A DNA stretch of 64,000 nucleotides. Source: Streptomyces sp. R33. Its GTDB lineage: Bacteria; Actinomycetota; Actinomycetes; Streptomycetales; Streptomycetaceae. Position numbers and translations under genes: made by a program. Below are positions 49,698 to 58,350 of the stretch, piece after piece; position 1 is the first letter of the stretch, and each line of letters opens with the position of its first letter. Location: the NCBI RefSeq assembly GCF_041200175.1, contig NZ_CP165727.1, forward strand, positions 1,116,001-1,180,000, written 5' to 3'. The notes below the pieces were generated by a model. It saw only the letters and a program-made list of their open reading frames with translations, made no database searches and was not told where the DNA came from.

Positions 49698-51116
49698 ATG
49701 ACCACGCTCGACGCGTCTCCCGTCACGAAGACGGGCCTCTCCTTCCCGGCCGGCTTTCGCTGGGGCACGGCCACCGCCGCGTACCAGATCGAGGGCGCGG
49801 CCGCCCTGTACGGCCGGACGCCCTCCATCTGGGACACCTTCAGCCGCACCCCCGGCAAGGTGCTCAACGGCGACACCGGGGACACGGCCGCGGACCACTA
49901 TCACCGCATGACCGAGGATGTGGCCCTGCTCCGACGGCTCGGCGTCACCGACTACCGCTTCTCGGTGGCCTGGCCGCGGGTGCAGCCCACCGGCCGGGGG
50001 CCCGTCGTCCAGCAGGGCCTGGACTTCTACCGGCGGCTCGTCGACGAGCTGTCGGCCGCAGGGATCCGTCCGGTCGCCACCCTGTACCACTGGGACCTGC
50101 CGCAGGAGCTCGAGGACCTGGGGGGCTGGCCGCGGCGGGAGACCGCCGAGCGGTTCGCCGAGTACACGGGGCTCGTGGCCGGGGCGCTCGGCGACCGGGT
50201 GGCGAGCTGGACCACGTTCAACGAGCCCTGGTGCGCGGCCTTCCTCGGTTACGCGTCCGGGGTGCACGCCCCGGGCCGCACCGAGCCGGCGTCCGCGCTG
50301 CAGGCCGCGCACCACTTCAACCTGGCGCACGGGCTGGGCGTGGCGGCGCTGCGCTCGGCCCTCCCCCGGTCGGCCGAGGTATCGCTGACGCTGAACCTGC
50401 ACGCGCTGCGGCCGCTGACGCGCTCCGCATCCGATATGGACGCGGTGCGCCGGATCGATGCGGTGGGCAACAGGATCTTCCTCGACCCGGTCTTCCACGG
50501 GCGCCTGCCGCAGGACCTGGTCCGCGACACCGCCGGGGTGACGGACTGGTCCTTCGTCAGGGACGGCGACCTGGCCGCCGCCGCGGAGCCGATCGACTGG
50601 CTGGGCCTCAACTACTACTCCCCGACGGTGGTCGCGGCGGCCGCGCCGGGGGACGGCGTCGCGGCCGCCGGGCCCTCACCGTGGGTGGGCGCCGAGGAGT
50701 ACGTGCGCTTCCTGCCCGCGCCGGGGCCCCGGACGGCCATGGACTGGCCCGTGGACGCGGGCGGTCTGCACGAGCTGCTGGTCCGGCTGCGCGACGAACT
50801 GCCCGGCGTACCGGTGCTGATCACGGAGAACGGAGCGGCGTACGTGGACTATGCCGACCCGGAGGGCGATGTGCACGATCCGGAGCGGATCGACTACCTG
50901 CACGGCCATCTGTCCGCGGTACACCGGGCGATCGCGGACGGGGCCGACGTACGCGGGTATTTCGTGTGGTCGCTGCTGGACAACTTCGAGTGGGCGTACG
51001 GCTACAGCAAACGGTTCGGCCTCGTCCACGTGGACTTCGCGACCCAGCGGCGCACGCTCAAGGACAGTGCCCGCTGGTACGCCGACGTCATCGCCCGGGG
51101 CGGTCTGCCAGCCTGA
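49698..51116 (+). CDS. GH1 beta-glucosidase
   Basis: This 472-residue cytoplasmic enzyme without signal peptide has the family start [20 protein letters not shown]. The acid/base Glu176 is in TTFNEPW and the nucleophile Glu377 in [22 protein letters not shown] and [20 protein letters not shown] complete the glycone pocket. It splits beta-glucosides into glucose. As the last gene of the operon it would hydrolyse the imported laminari-oligosaccharides. The final 29 bases overlap the convergent HutD gene. Confidence 0.92.
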   Translation: MTTLDASPVTKTGLSFPAGFRWGTATAAYQIEGAAALYGRTPSIWDTFSRTPGKVLNGDTGDTAADHYHRMTEDVALLRRLGVTDYRFSVAWPRVQPTGRGPVVQQGLDFYRRLVDELSAAGIRPVATLYHWDLPQELEDLGGWPRRETAERFAEYTGLVAGALGDRVASWTTFNEPWCAAFLGYASGVHAPGRTEPASALQAAHHFNLAHGLGVAALRSALPRSAEVSLTLNLHALRPLTRSASDMDAVRRIDAVGNRIFLDPVFHGRLPQDLVRDTAGVTDWSFVRDGDLAAAAEPIDWLGLNYYSPTVVAAAAPGDGVAAAGPSPWVGAEEYVRFLPAPGPRTAMDWPVDAGGLHELLVRLRDELPGVPVLITENGAAYVDYADPEGDVHDPERIDYLHGHLSAVHRAIADGADVRGYFVWSLLDNFEWAYGYSKRFGLVHVDFATQRRTLKDSARWYADVIARGGLPA

Positions 51117-51702
51117 CCACCGCCGCGCGCCCTTGCGTACGCAGGCGGCAGGCCTGGGCGCCCGTGATCCGGACCCCGTCGTACGGGCCGAGGGCGACGG
51201 GGCCGGCTGCGGCACCGGCCCCGGCTTCGCCTTCGAGTTCGAGTTCGGCCGGGCCGCCGAGCGCGACCACGAGCAGGGTCTCCCCCGGCGCGGCGGTGAG
51301 CGCGAGGGCGCCCCGTACGACCGCGGTCTGCGCGTGCACGCGGTCGCGGCGGTACATCACGTTGAAGTTCACGACGGGCCCGTCGAGGAGCCGGCACTCG
51401 GTGGGGGCGTCGCCGGGGAAGTCCTGCGGCGCGTAGCGCTCGTCGACGAGGCGGAGGGCGCCGGCCACCGTGAGCTCCATGCCCGCCCCCTCGGCCAGGG
51501 TCAGGGTGCGGTCGACGCCGGGGAAGGCCGAGAAGGGGCCGCCCGCGGCCACCTCGGCGAGGCTGACCCGCCACCCGAAGTCGGCGATGCCGGCACCCTC
51601 GGGCCAGGCAGCGATCTCCCGGGTCACCCCGCCGCCGTTCTTCCACGCGACGGCGGCGCGGTCGCCCGCGCGCAGGATCCGGACCTCGTCGCCGCCGGTC
51701 AT
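51088..51702 (-). CDS. HutD family cupin protein
   Basis: This 204-residue protein reads [50 protein letters not shown] and [17 protein letters not shown], the diagnostic blocks of HutD, a bicupin often found with histidine-utilisation genes in proteobacteria. Its exact role is unsettled; a sensor of histidine-degradation intermediates has been proposed. No hut gene is nearby. AAGGAGCAGCGCC precedes the ATG. The start at 51702 is ~120 bases upstream of the shared TetR/SDR operator region. Confidence 0.88.
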   Translation of the reverse strand: MTGGDEVRILRAGDRAAVAWKNGGGVTREIAAWPEGAGIADFGWRVSLAEVAAGGPFSAFPGVDRTLTLAEGAGMELTVAGALRLVDERYAPQDFPGDAPTECRLLDGPVVNFNVMYRRDRVHAQTAVVRGALALTAAPGETLLVVALGGPAELELEGEAGAGAAAGPVALGPYDGVRITGAQACRLRTQGRAAVVRLADRPGR

Positions 51703-51824
51703 GGCGCTGCTCCTTCTCTCGGGTACGCACCGCCCCTGCGGCCGGGCCGAGCCTATCCACCCCGGCAGGAAAGGGCGTCCCCGCAGGCAGACGACGACCG
51801 TCCCGGAACCACCGGACTCCAACC

Positions 51825-51837
51825 GGATAGTCCATCC
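51825..51837. promoter_or_regulatory. TetR operator upstream of the SDR gene
   Basis: The minus strand reads GGATGGACTATCC, differing by one base from GGATGGGCTATCC at 52861-52873 in front of the TetR gene. Further CGGATR half-sites (51862, 51873) lie between it and the SDR start. Confidence 0.6.
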
Positions 51838-51900
51838 GCATCTGTGTTACGGTCACATCAAGCGGATGATGTATCCGGATAACTGGTGGGGATGGAAGCC

Positions 51901-52788
51901 ATGAAGAGGACTGCTGTGGTCACGGCGGGAACGGGCGGGATCGGCTTGGAGACGGCGCTGGGGCTGGCCTCCGCCGGTTACTCGGTCACCGTGATCGGAC
52001 GCAACGCCGAGCGGGGCGCCCGGGCGGTCGACCGGATCAACGCGACGGACCCGGCACACCCCGGCCGGTTCCTGTCCGCCGACCTCGCCTCGCTCGAGGA
52101 AGTGCGCCGGCTCGCCGACCGGATCGCCCGCGAGCACACCGCCTCGGGCGAACCGCTGACCGTGCTGGTCAACAACGTCGGGGCGATGTTCCCGGAGCGG
52201 CGGGACCTGGACGGGGTCGAGGCGTCGTTCGTCGTCAACCACCTCTCGCCGTACCTGCTGACCGAGCTGCTGCTGCCCACGCTGACGGCCGGTGCGCCGA
52301 GCAGGATCGTGAACGTGACCTCGGGTGCGGTCGGGGTCGCGAAGCGGGTGTTCGATGCCGTCGAGCCGCCCGGCGGCTACTACGGCTTCCACTGGTACGG
52401 CCGCGCCAAGCTCGCCAACCTCGCCTACACGCTCGACCTGGCCGGGCGGCTGGACGGTACGGGCGTATCGGTCTTCGCCGCAGACCCCGGGGGCGCCGCG
52501 ACCGACATGACCGACGGCACCATGACCGACTCGAAGATCGTGTCGCCCGCGCTGCGGCTGATGTGGCCGCTGGTACGCCGCAAGTTCGCCCGGTCGACGT
52601 CCGGTCCGGCGTCAGTGGCGGCCAGGCCCTCGATCGTCGCCGCGACCGACGACGCCCTGACGGGCAGGACCGGCGTCGTCATCGGCGCCCAGGCGAGCCC
52701 GGTGGCGCCCCACCGCGCGGCGACCGACCCCCGCGTCGTCGAGTCCGTACGCCGCCTCAGCGAACGGCACGCGCCTGCGGCCGTCTGA
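51901..52788 (+). CDS. short-chain dehydrogenase/reductase
   Basis: This 295-residue Rossmann enzyme has TAGTGGIGLETALGLASAGY (the TGxxxGIG loop with a Thr-Ala start), VNNVGAM (NNxG) and NVTSGAVG for the active Ser. The catalytic Tyr/Lys lie in YGRAKLANL (YxxxK). The DPGGAATDM phrase is the PG motif. The substrate is unknown. Members of this retinol-dehydrogenase-like subgroup are often induced by xenobiotics. ATG 51901 fits the family start better than 51892, which has no room for a ribosome site. The TetR gene downstream is on the same strand and shares its operator. Confidence 0.87.
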   Translation: MKRTAVVTAGTGGIGLETALGLASAGYSVTVIGRNAERGARAVDRINATDPAHPGRFLSADLASLEEVRRLADRIAREHTASGEPLTVLVNNVGAMFPERRDLDGVEASFVVNHLSPYLLTELLLPTLTAGAPSRIVNVTSGAVGVAKRVFDAVEPPGGYYGFHWYGRAKLANLAYTLDLAGRLDGTGVSVFAADPGGAATDMTDGTMTDSKIVSPALRLMWPLVRRKFARSTSGPASVAARPSIVAATDDALTGRTGVVIGAQASPVAPHRAATDPRVVESVRRLSERHAPAAV

Positions 52789-52860
52789 CCCGGCGGCCGT
52801 CTGACGTACCGAACGGCAGCGGGATGCGCAGGCGGCGGGCGGCGGGCGGCGGGGCCATCC

Positions 52861-52873
52861 GGATGGGCTATCC
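52861..52873. promoter_or_regulatory. TetR autoregulatory operator
   Basis: GGATGGGCTATCC lies 16 bases before the tetR start, embedded in CCATCCGGATGG. It is nearly identical to the site upstream of the SDR gene, indicating joint control. Confidence 0.6.
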
Positions 52874-52888
52874 CATTAGCATGTCCCC

Positions 52889-53470
52889 ATGACGACGACG
52901 CCACTGCGCAAGGATGCGGCCCGCAACTGGGACCGGATCGTCGACGTCGCCCGTGCCCTGGTCGACCAGGGCACGCCGTTGCAGCTCAACGACGTCGCCC
53001 GGCGCGCCGGCCTCGGTGTCGGCACCGTCTACCGGCACTTCGCCACGCCCGAGGCGCTGCTGGAGACCGTCGCCACCCCCTGCCTGGAAGCCCTGGCCGC
53101 CCACGGCGAGCAGGCGCTGGCCGAAACCGACCCATGGCGCGCGCTCGAGGGCTTCCTGACCCGCACGGTCGAGGCGCAGGTCACCGACGCCTCCCTGGCC
53201 CCGGTCACCGCCGCAGCCGAGGACTGCCTGCCACGCACCACGGAACTCAAGCAGTCGCTGCGGTCGGCCGGCACCACGCTCCTCGACCGGGCCCGCGCGG
53301 CCGGGGCGGTACGTCCCGACCTGGCGCCCGCGGACCTCGTCCCGCTCATGTGCGGCATCGCCTACGCGGTGCAGGTCCACGGCAGCACTGCCGATGACCG
53401 GATCGACACGGCCCACCGCTACCTCGCCACCCTGCTCGGGGGCCTGCGGGCCACGCCACCGAACGCCTGA
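52889..53470 (+). CDS. TetR family repressor
   Basis: This 193-residue protein has the TetR DNA-binding head (RIVDVARALVDQGTPLQLND, VARRAGLGVGTVYRHFATPE) and a helical ligand domain (LTRTVEAQVTDASLAPVTAA; MCGIAYAVQVHGS). ATG 52889 has no ribosome site and lies close to TATCCCAT/TTAGCAT, so a leaderless message is possible. The operator in its promoter recurs before the SDR gene, which is therefore its most likely target. Confidence 0.88.
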   Translation: MTTTPLRKDAARNWDRIVDVARALVDQGTPLQLNDVARRAGLGVGTVYRHFATPEALLETVATPCLEALAAHGEQALAETDPWRALEGFLTRTVEAQVTDASLAPVTAAAEDCLPRTTELKQSLRSAGTTLLDRARAAGAVRPDLAPADLVPLMCGIAYAVQVHGSTADDRIDTAHRYLATLLGGLRATPPNA

Positions 53471-53528
53471 AGGGGCCGGACCTCTGCGGTCGCCGCGGTG
53501 CGTACGGCAGAGGGAGCCGGAGCGGGAG

Positions 53529-54263
53529 CTACAGGATGCGCCGGGTGGTGTGCGGCAGCGAGGAGTACCCCGGTCGTCCCGCGTCGAGCGGGGCGCCCTC
53601 GGCGGCGTCCGTGTCGAGGGCGTACACCATGAGCGGGCTGCTGCCGCTGGGGCCCGTGGCGGTGGCGCGCAGCCGGTAGCGCTCGGTGCGGACGGCATCG
53701 CGGGCGAGGGGGGAGCCGCCCTCGTAGAGGTGGGCCGGCTTGGCGTCGGTGGCCATCCGCAGCTCCACGCCGCGCCAGGCGCCGGTGGCCGGGTCGCGCC
53801 GTTCCAGTACGTACGGGGACGCAGGGCCGGGCAGGTCGCCGGGCTCGCCGGTGAGGGGCTCCATCTGGAAGGCGATCAGCAGGTGCCGGTAGGCCTGGGC
53901 ATTGCCGTTGCGGACGGTGACGGTGAACTCCTGCGCGGGGCCGCCGCGGACCAGGCTCAGCCCGCCGCCCGGGGCGGCCGCGGTGAGCGACAGCCGGGTC
54001 GCGGGGGCGGGGGCCGACGCCGCTGTCGGCGTCTTGGCGGGCGCCGCCGGGGACGTGGGGGCGGAGGTGGGCGTGGCGGCCTGTGCGGACACGGCCGGGC
54101 TCGCGGACACGGTCGCCGTCGGCGATGCCGAGCCCGAGGGCGAGGCGTCCGACGACCGGGTGGGAGCGGCGGGGGTGTCCGGGTGTCCGGTGCAGGCCGT
54201 CAGAACGGCCGAGAGCGCCGCCAGTACCACCGGGGCGATCAGCAGACGGGGTCTGACGTGCAA
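53529..54263 (-). CDS. lipoprotein with long Ser/Ala/Pro tether
   Basis: This 244-residue precursor has signal and lipobox LSAVLTAC. A ~60-residue Ala/Ser/Pro/Thr tether is followed by a beta-sandwich domain (RLSLTAAAPGGGLSLVRGGP, QEFTVTVRNGNAQAYRHLLI, FQMEPLTG) like the Ig-type exported domains common in Streptomyces. Start TTG 54263 is well supported by GGAGGGCACG. No catalytic motif is seen. It may be a cell-surface scaffold. It converges on the TetR gene. Confidence 0.7.
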   Translation of the reverse strand: MHVRPRLLIAPVVLAALSAVLTACTGHPDTPAAPTRSSDASPSGSASPTATVSASPAVSAQAATPTSAPTSPAAPAKTPTAASAPAPATRLSLTAAAPGGGLSLVRGGPAQEFTVTVRNGNAQAYRHLLIAFQMEPLTGEPGDLPGPASPYVLERRDPATGAWRGVELRMATDAKPAHLYEGGSPLARDAVRTERYRLRATATGPSGSSPLMVYALDTDAAEGAPLDAGRPGYSSLPHTTRRIL

Positions 54264-54469
54264 CGTGCCCTCCTACGGCTCCTGTGACGGCAGGACGCTA
54301 GCAAGGGCGGCCCGCCGGCACAGGGGCCCGGCGCATGACACTTCGGTCACGGTTGCCGGCCGGGGTCGGCGGCCGGAGCGGGGGCCGGAGCCGGCGCCGG
54401 AGTCAGGGCCGACCCCCGAGCCCCGGACCGGACCGGAGACCCCGTACTCCCGCGCCCGGCCGTGGCCCG

Positions 54470-55132
54470 TCAGCCCTTGAAGTCCGCCGTCCGGACCGGG
54501 GAGGCCTCGGCGAGGGCCTTCACCACGGCGTCGGTGCCCGCCCGCAGCCCGTACACGGGCGTGCCCGGCTGCTGGCGCCAGGAGTCGTCGAGGCCGCCCG
54601 CGTCGACGGAGTCGAAGCCGAGTTCGCCGATGAGCGCCCGGACGGTCTGCTTCGCCGCCTCGTCGTCGCCGGCGACCGGGAGGGCCATCCGGTCCGGATC
54701 CCCGGCCGGCCGGTGCCGGTCCAGGATGTCCTCGGCGTACGTCCCGTTGAAGGCCTTGACCACCGGGTGCCCGATGTGGCGCTCGCTCCAGCGGCTCTCG
54801 GTCAGGCCCCCGTCCTCGATCTCGGCGATGCGGCCGTCGCGCTGCTTCGGGTAGTAGTTCCCGGTCTCGATGACGACGACGTCCTTCGCCGCCTGGTCGA
54901 ACAGCCCGGCGGGCAGCTCGGGCACGTTCTTCAGGGGGATGGTGACCACGACGACCTCGGCCCCGCGGGCCGCCTCCGCCACCGTGACCGGCGTGGCCCC
55001 GGTCTCCTTCGCGAGGTCGGACAGGGTCTCGGGGCCACGGGAGTTCGCCACGGACACCTCGTGTCCGAGCGCGGTCAGACGGCGCGTCAGGTTGCCGCCG
55101 ATGTTGCCTGCGCCGATGATGCCGATCTTCAT
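54470..55132 (-). CDS. NADPH-dependent F420 reductase-like oxidoreductase
   Basis: This 220-residue protein starts MKIGIIGAGNIGGNLTRRLT, with a GxGxxG loop (residues 7-12), and continues VSVANSRGPETLSDLAKETG. VVVVTIPLKNVPELPAGLFD and VVKAFNGTYAEDIL are typical of the F420-dependent NADP reductase/pyrroline-5-carboxylate reductase-like family. The cofactor partner cannot be fixed from sequence; NADP-binding is suggested by the SR after strand 2. GGAGAGCTC precedes the ATG. It stands alone. Confidence 0.85.
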   Translation of the reverse strand: MKIGIIGAGNIGGNLTRRLTALGHEVSVANSRGPETLSDLAKETGATPVTVAEAARGAEVVVVTIPLKNVPELPAGLFDQAAKDVVVIETGNYYPKQRDGRIAEIEDGGLTESRWSERHIGHPVVKAFNGTYAEDILDRHRPAGDPDRMALPVAGDDEAAKQTVRALIGELGFDSVDAGGLDDSWRQQPGTPVYGLRAGTDAVVKALAEASPVRTADFKG

Positions 55133-55675
55133 GAGCTCTCCAGTGCGTGCAGGTGGTCGGGTGGTGCGTGGAGTCCGAACCACCGGCAGCCGCCGCGCAT
55201 TCCGGGTACGGGCCTCCGCTCTGCGGATCCTCCGTTCGAGTGGCCGGTTCCAAGCCACAAGGCATCGGCGATGGATTCAGCCAAGCCGGCCTGAAATCAC
55301 CTTCGGTCGGGTGCCGGGCTGCGCCGCCTGGAGCCGTCGATCCTGCGCTCCGAGGAGATCGGAGGGCCCGAACCGGCCGGCGCCCACGGCTCTTCGTACC
55401 GGAGGTGAAGCCGGCCGCCCTGCCGGCCAACCATGCGCCGGATTCGCGCCGGACGTGCGCACGGCGCTCCCGGCGGGCGTGCGGGCCCTGCGGGCGGCGG
55501 CTCTGACCTGCCTGGGTTCGCCCCGATAGGCCGCTGTACGCCATCTCCACCATCACCCTGACCTGGAGCGGCAGTGAAACCACCCGGCTCCACGTCCAGG
55601 CCGATCCGAAGACCCGGAAGATCCTCTCCATCCAGGACTGACGACGCTCCGGACCTGCGGATGCTCCGGACCTGC
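55133..55675. other. intergenic region with a gene fragment
   Basis: About 540 bases without an intact gene. From 55507 to the TGA at 55641 a plus-strand frame reads RPLYAISTITLTWSG, TTRLHVQADPKTRKIL and SIQD. This looks like the tail of a lost protein, with no start or upstream partner in frame. Two direct copies of GCTCCGGACCTGCGG follow at about 55646-55676. Confidence 0.4.
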
Positions 55676-55706
55676 GGGTGGGGGCCACCGCCGGCGGCCC
55701 CCACCC
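55676..55706 (-). terminator. hairpin terminator of the ferredoxin reductase gene
   Basis: GGGTGGGGGCC and GGCCCCCACCC form a perfect 11-bp stem around ACCGCCGGC, 20 bases past the end of the reductase gene on the minus strand. Confidence 0.65.
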
Positions 55707-55725
55707 GATCAGGACGGTGCGGCGG

Positions 55726-57087
55726 TTACGCCCCGCTCGCCTTCAGCATGTCCTCGCGCTCGACGATCTTCACGCGCTCGCGGCCCTGCGGCTCGCCCAG
55801 CGCCTTCTCGGCCGCGTCGAGCTCGTACCAGCCCTCCCACGTCGTGAAGCGGACGTTGCGCTCGGCCAGGAACGCCTCGACGGCCTCCGGCGCGGGCGCT
55901 GCGGGGGTCTTCAGGCGGCCGCCCGCGTGGTCCTCCAGGAGGTTCGCGACCGTCTCGTTCGCGTCGCCCTTGGTGTGGCCGATGAGGCCGATGGGCCCGC
56001 GCCGGATCCAGCCGGTGACGTACGTCGACTGCAGGTGCGCGCCGGCTTCGATCACGCGGCCGCCCTCGTCCGGGACCGTTCCGCTGTCGACGTCCCACGG
56101 GAGCTTGGGCAGTTCGTCGGAGAGGTAGCCCACTGCGCGGTAGACGGACTGGACGTCCCAGTCGGTGAACTGGCCGGTGCCCTTGACGTTGCCCGTGCCG
56201 TCGAGCTCGGTGCGCTCGGTGCGCAGGCCGACGACCTTGCCGTCCTCGCCGAGGATCTCGGCGGGCGACTCGAAGAAGTGCAGGAACAGCTTGTGCGGGC
56301 GCTCGCCGATGTCGCGGATCGCCCAGTTCTCGAGGGTCTTGGCGACCATGTCCGCCTGCTTGTTGGAGCGGCGGGTGGCGATGGAGCCCTCGTCGTAGTC
56401 GATGTCCTCGGGGTTGACGATGACCTCGATGTTCGGCGAGTGGTCGAGCTCGCGCAGCTCCATCGGGCTGAACTTGGCCTGCGCCGGTCCGCGGCGGCCG
56501 AAGACGTGCACCTCGAGCGCCTTGTTGGCCTTGAGGCCGTCGTAGACGTTCGCCGGGATCTCAGTCGGCAGCAGCTCGTCCGCGGTCTTCGCCAGGATGC
56601 GCGCGACGTCGAGGGCGACGTTGCCGACGCCGAGGACGGCGACCTTCTCGGCCTCCAGCGGCCAGGTGCGCGGGACGTCGGGGTGGCCGTCGTACCAGGA
56701 GACGAAGTCGGCGGCGCCGTACGAGCCGTCGAGCTCGACGCCCGGTATGGCGAGCGCACGGTCGGCGGTCGCGCCGGTGGAGAAGATCACGGCGTCGTAG
56801 AACGAGTGGAGTTCGTCGAGGCTGATGTCGTTCGGGTAGTCCACGTTGCCGAACAGGCGGACCTGCGGCTTGTCGAGCACCTGGTGGAGGGCGGTGATGA
56901 TGCCCTTGATCCGCGGGTGGTCGGGGGCGACGCCGTACCGGATCAGGCCGAAGGGGGCGGGCATTCGCTCGAACAGGTCGATGGAGACACCCGGCTCGGC
57001 GGCCGCCTCGGACTTCAGCAGCGCATCGGCGGCGTAGATTCCGGCGGGGCCGGCACCGACGATTGCTACCCGCAGGGGGCGAGGCAT
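55726..57087 (-). CDS. ferredoxin-NADP reductase, adrenodoxin-reductase type (FprA-like)
   Basis: This 453-residue flavoprotein has an FAD-binding GxGxxG loop (RVAIVGAGPAGIYAADALLK), the FGLIRYGVAPDHPRIKGI block and the NADP-binding domain with AVLGVGNVALDVARILAK and FGRRGPAQAKFSPMELRE. GWIRRGPIGLIGHTKGDAN is the C-terminal FAD-contact motif. It transfers electrons from NADPH to ferredoxins, usually for P450s. No ferredoxin or P450 gene lies within the window. An iron-box-like sequence sits 33 bases upstream. ATG 57087 has GGGAACCTGTC before it. Confidence 0.9.
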   Translation of the reverse strand: MPRPLRVAIVGAGPAGIYAADALLKSEAAAEPGVSIDLFERMPAPFGLIRYGVAPDHPRIKGIITALHQVLDKPQVRLFGNVDYPNDISLDELHSFYDAVIFSTGATADRALAIPGVELDGSYGAADFVSWYDGHPDVPRTWPLEAEKVAVLGVGNVALDVARILAKTADELLPTEIPANVYDGLKANKALEVHVFGRRGPAQAKFSPMELRELDHSPNIEVIVNPEDIDYDEGSIATRRSNKQADMVAKTLENWAIRDIGERPHKLFLHFFESPAEILGEDGKVVGLRTERTELDGTGNVKGTGQFTDWDVQSVYRAVGYLSDELPKLPWDVDSGTVPDEGGRVIEAGAHLQSTYVTGWIRRGPIGLIGHTKGDANETVANLLEDHAGGRLKTPAAPAPEAVEAFLAERNVRFTTWEGWYELDAAEKALGEPQGRERVKIVEREDMLKASGA

Positions 57088-57120
57088 GACAGGTTCCCTT
57101 CGACCGACAAAAAACTGGAT

Positions 57121-57139
57121 CAAGAGAACCCTAAACTAA
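57121..57139. promoter_or_regulatory. possible iron-regulator (DmdR/IdeR) box
   Basis: Read on the minus strand this is TTAGTTTAGGGTTCTCTTG. The first ten bases match the left half of the actinobacterial iron box TTAGGTTAGG at nine positions; the right half is poor. It lies upstream of the ferredoxin reductase. Confidence 0.3.
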
Positions 57140-57268
57140 GGCGACCCTAACCCGGCACCCACCCCCCGGTTATGACCCTATAAACAAGCCTTATGACCTT
57201 CCCAAGACATCCTTGGGGTTGCCCGTCACACTGGAACCAGCCATCGCAGAGGGATCGGGAGGTAGCCC

Positions 57269-58321
57269 ATGGATCCGGTTGCGGCCCTGGAGCGGATCGC
57301 CTTCCTGCTGGAACGGGGGCAGGCGCCCACCTACCGGGTGCAGGCCTTCCGGCGGGCCGCCGCCGCACTCACCCGGATGGGTGAACGCGAATTACGGGAG
57401 CGGGTCGAGGCCGGAACGCTCGAAGCGGTCAAGGGCATCGGGCCGAAGACCGCCCAGGTGGTGCGGGAGGCGGACGGCGGGGCGATCCCCGCGTACCTGC
57501 AGAAACTCGAGGACGAGATCGCGGCGCACCCCGAAGGCCCCCCGGCGAGCCCGGCCGCCCGCGCGCTGCGCGCGGCACTGCGCGGCGACTGCCATCTGCA
57601 CTCCGAGTGGTCCGACGGCGGCAGCCCGATCGAGGCCATGGGGCGGACGGCGGTCGAGCTGGGTCACGAGTGGGCCGTGCTCACGGATCATTCGCCGAGC
57701 CTGACCGTCGCCCGGGGCCTGTCGCCGGAGCGACTGCGCGAGCAGCTGGACGTGGTGGCGGAGCTCAACGCGTCGTGGGCGCCCTTCCGGCTGCTCACCG
57801 GCATCGAGTGCGACATCCTGCTCGACGGCTCGCTGGACCAGGAGCCGGAGCTGCTGGACCGGCTGGACGTGGTCGTCGGGTCCGTCCACTCCAAGCTGCG
57901 GATGGAGTCGCCCGCTATGACGCGGCGCCTGCTGGCCGCCGTACGCAACCCCCTGATGGACGTCCTGGGGCACTGCACGGGACGGCTGGTGACGGGCCGG
58001 ACCCGCCCCGAGTCGCAGTTCGACGCCGAGGCGGTCTTCGCCGCGTGCGCGGAGTCCGGGACCGCCGTGGAGATCAACAGCCGACCCGAGCGGCTGGACC
58101 CGCCGCGCCGGCTGCTGCGGCTGGCTGTGGAGGCCGGCACGCTGTTCGCGATCGACACGGACGCCCACGCCCCGGGCCAGCTGGACTGGCAGCTGCTCGG
58201 CTGCGAACGGGCCGTGGAGTGCGGGGTTCCGGCCGAGCGCGTCGTGAACACCTGGCCGCGGGAGCAGCTGCTGGAGTGGACCCGGACGCGACGCCCGCCG
58301 ACCGCGGCGGCCGCGGCCTGA
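57269..58321 (+). CDS. PHP-domain phosphoesterase with helix-hairpin-helix (PolX C-terminal type)
   Basis: This 350-residue protein has a helix-hairpin-helix start (ERIAFLLERGQAPTYRVQAF and VKGIGPKTAQVV) and a PHP domain (~100-330). Metal-binding motifs are visible: GDCHLHSEWSDGG, LTDHS, GIECDI, GSVHS, GHCTGR and DTDAHAPG. This is the layout of the C-terminal half of bacterial DNA polymerase X, here without the polymerase core, a form common in actinobacteria. PHP domains act as exonucleases or phosphatases. GGGAGGTAGCCC precedes the ATG. The end converges with the UbiA gene. Confidence 0.87.
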   Translation: MDPVAALERIAFLLERGQAPTYRVQAFRRAAAALTRMGERELRERVEAGTLEAVKGIGPKTAQVVREADGGAIPAYLQKLEDEIAAHPEGPPASPAARALRAALRGDCHLHSEWSDGGSPIEAMGRTAVELGHEWAVLTDHSPSLTVARGLSPERLREQLDVVAELNASWAPFRLLTGIECDILLDGSLDQEPELLDRLDVVVGSVHSKLRMESPAMTRRLLAAVRNPLMDVLGHCTGRLVTGRTRPESQFDAEAVFAACAESGTAVEINSRPERLDPPRRLLRLAVEAGTLFAIDTDAHAPGQLDWQLLGCERAVECGVPAERVVNTWPREQLLEWTRTRRPPTAAAAA

Positions 58322-58350
58322 GCCGAGGCTTGCCCGGCGCTCGGGCCGCG

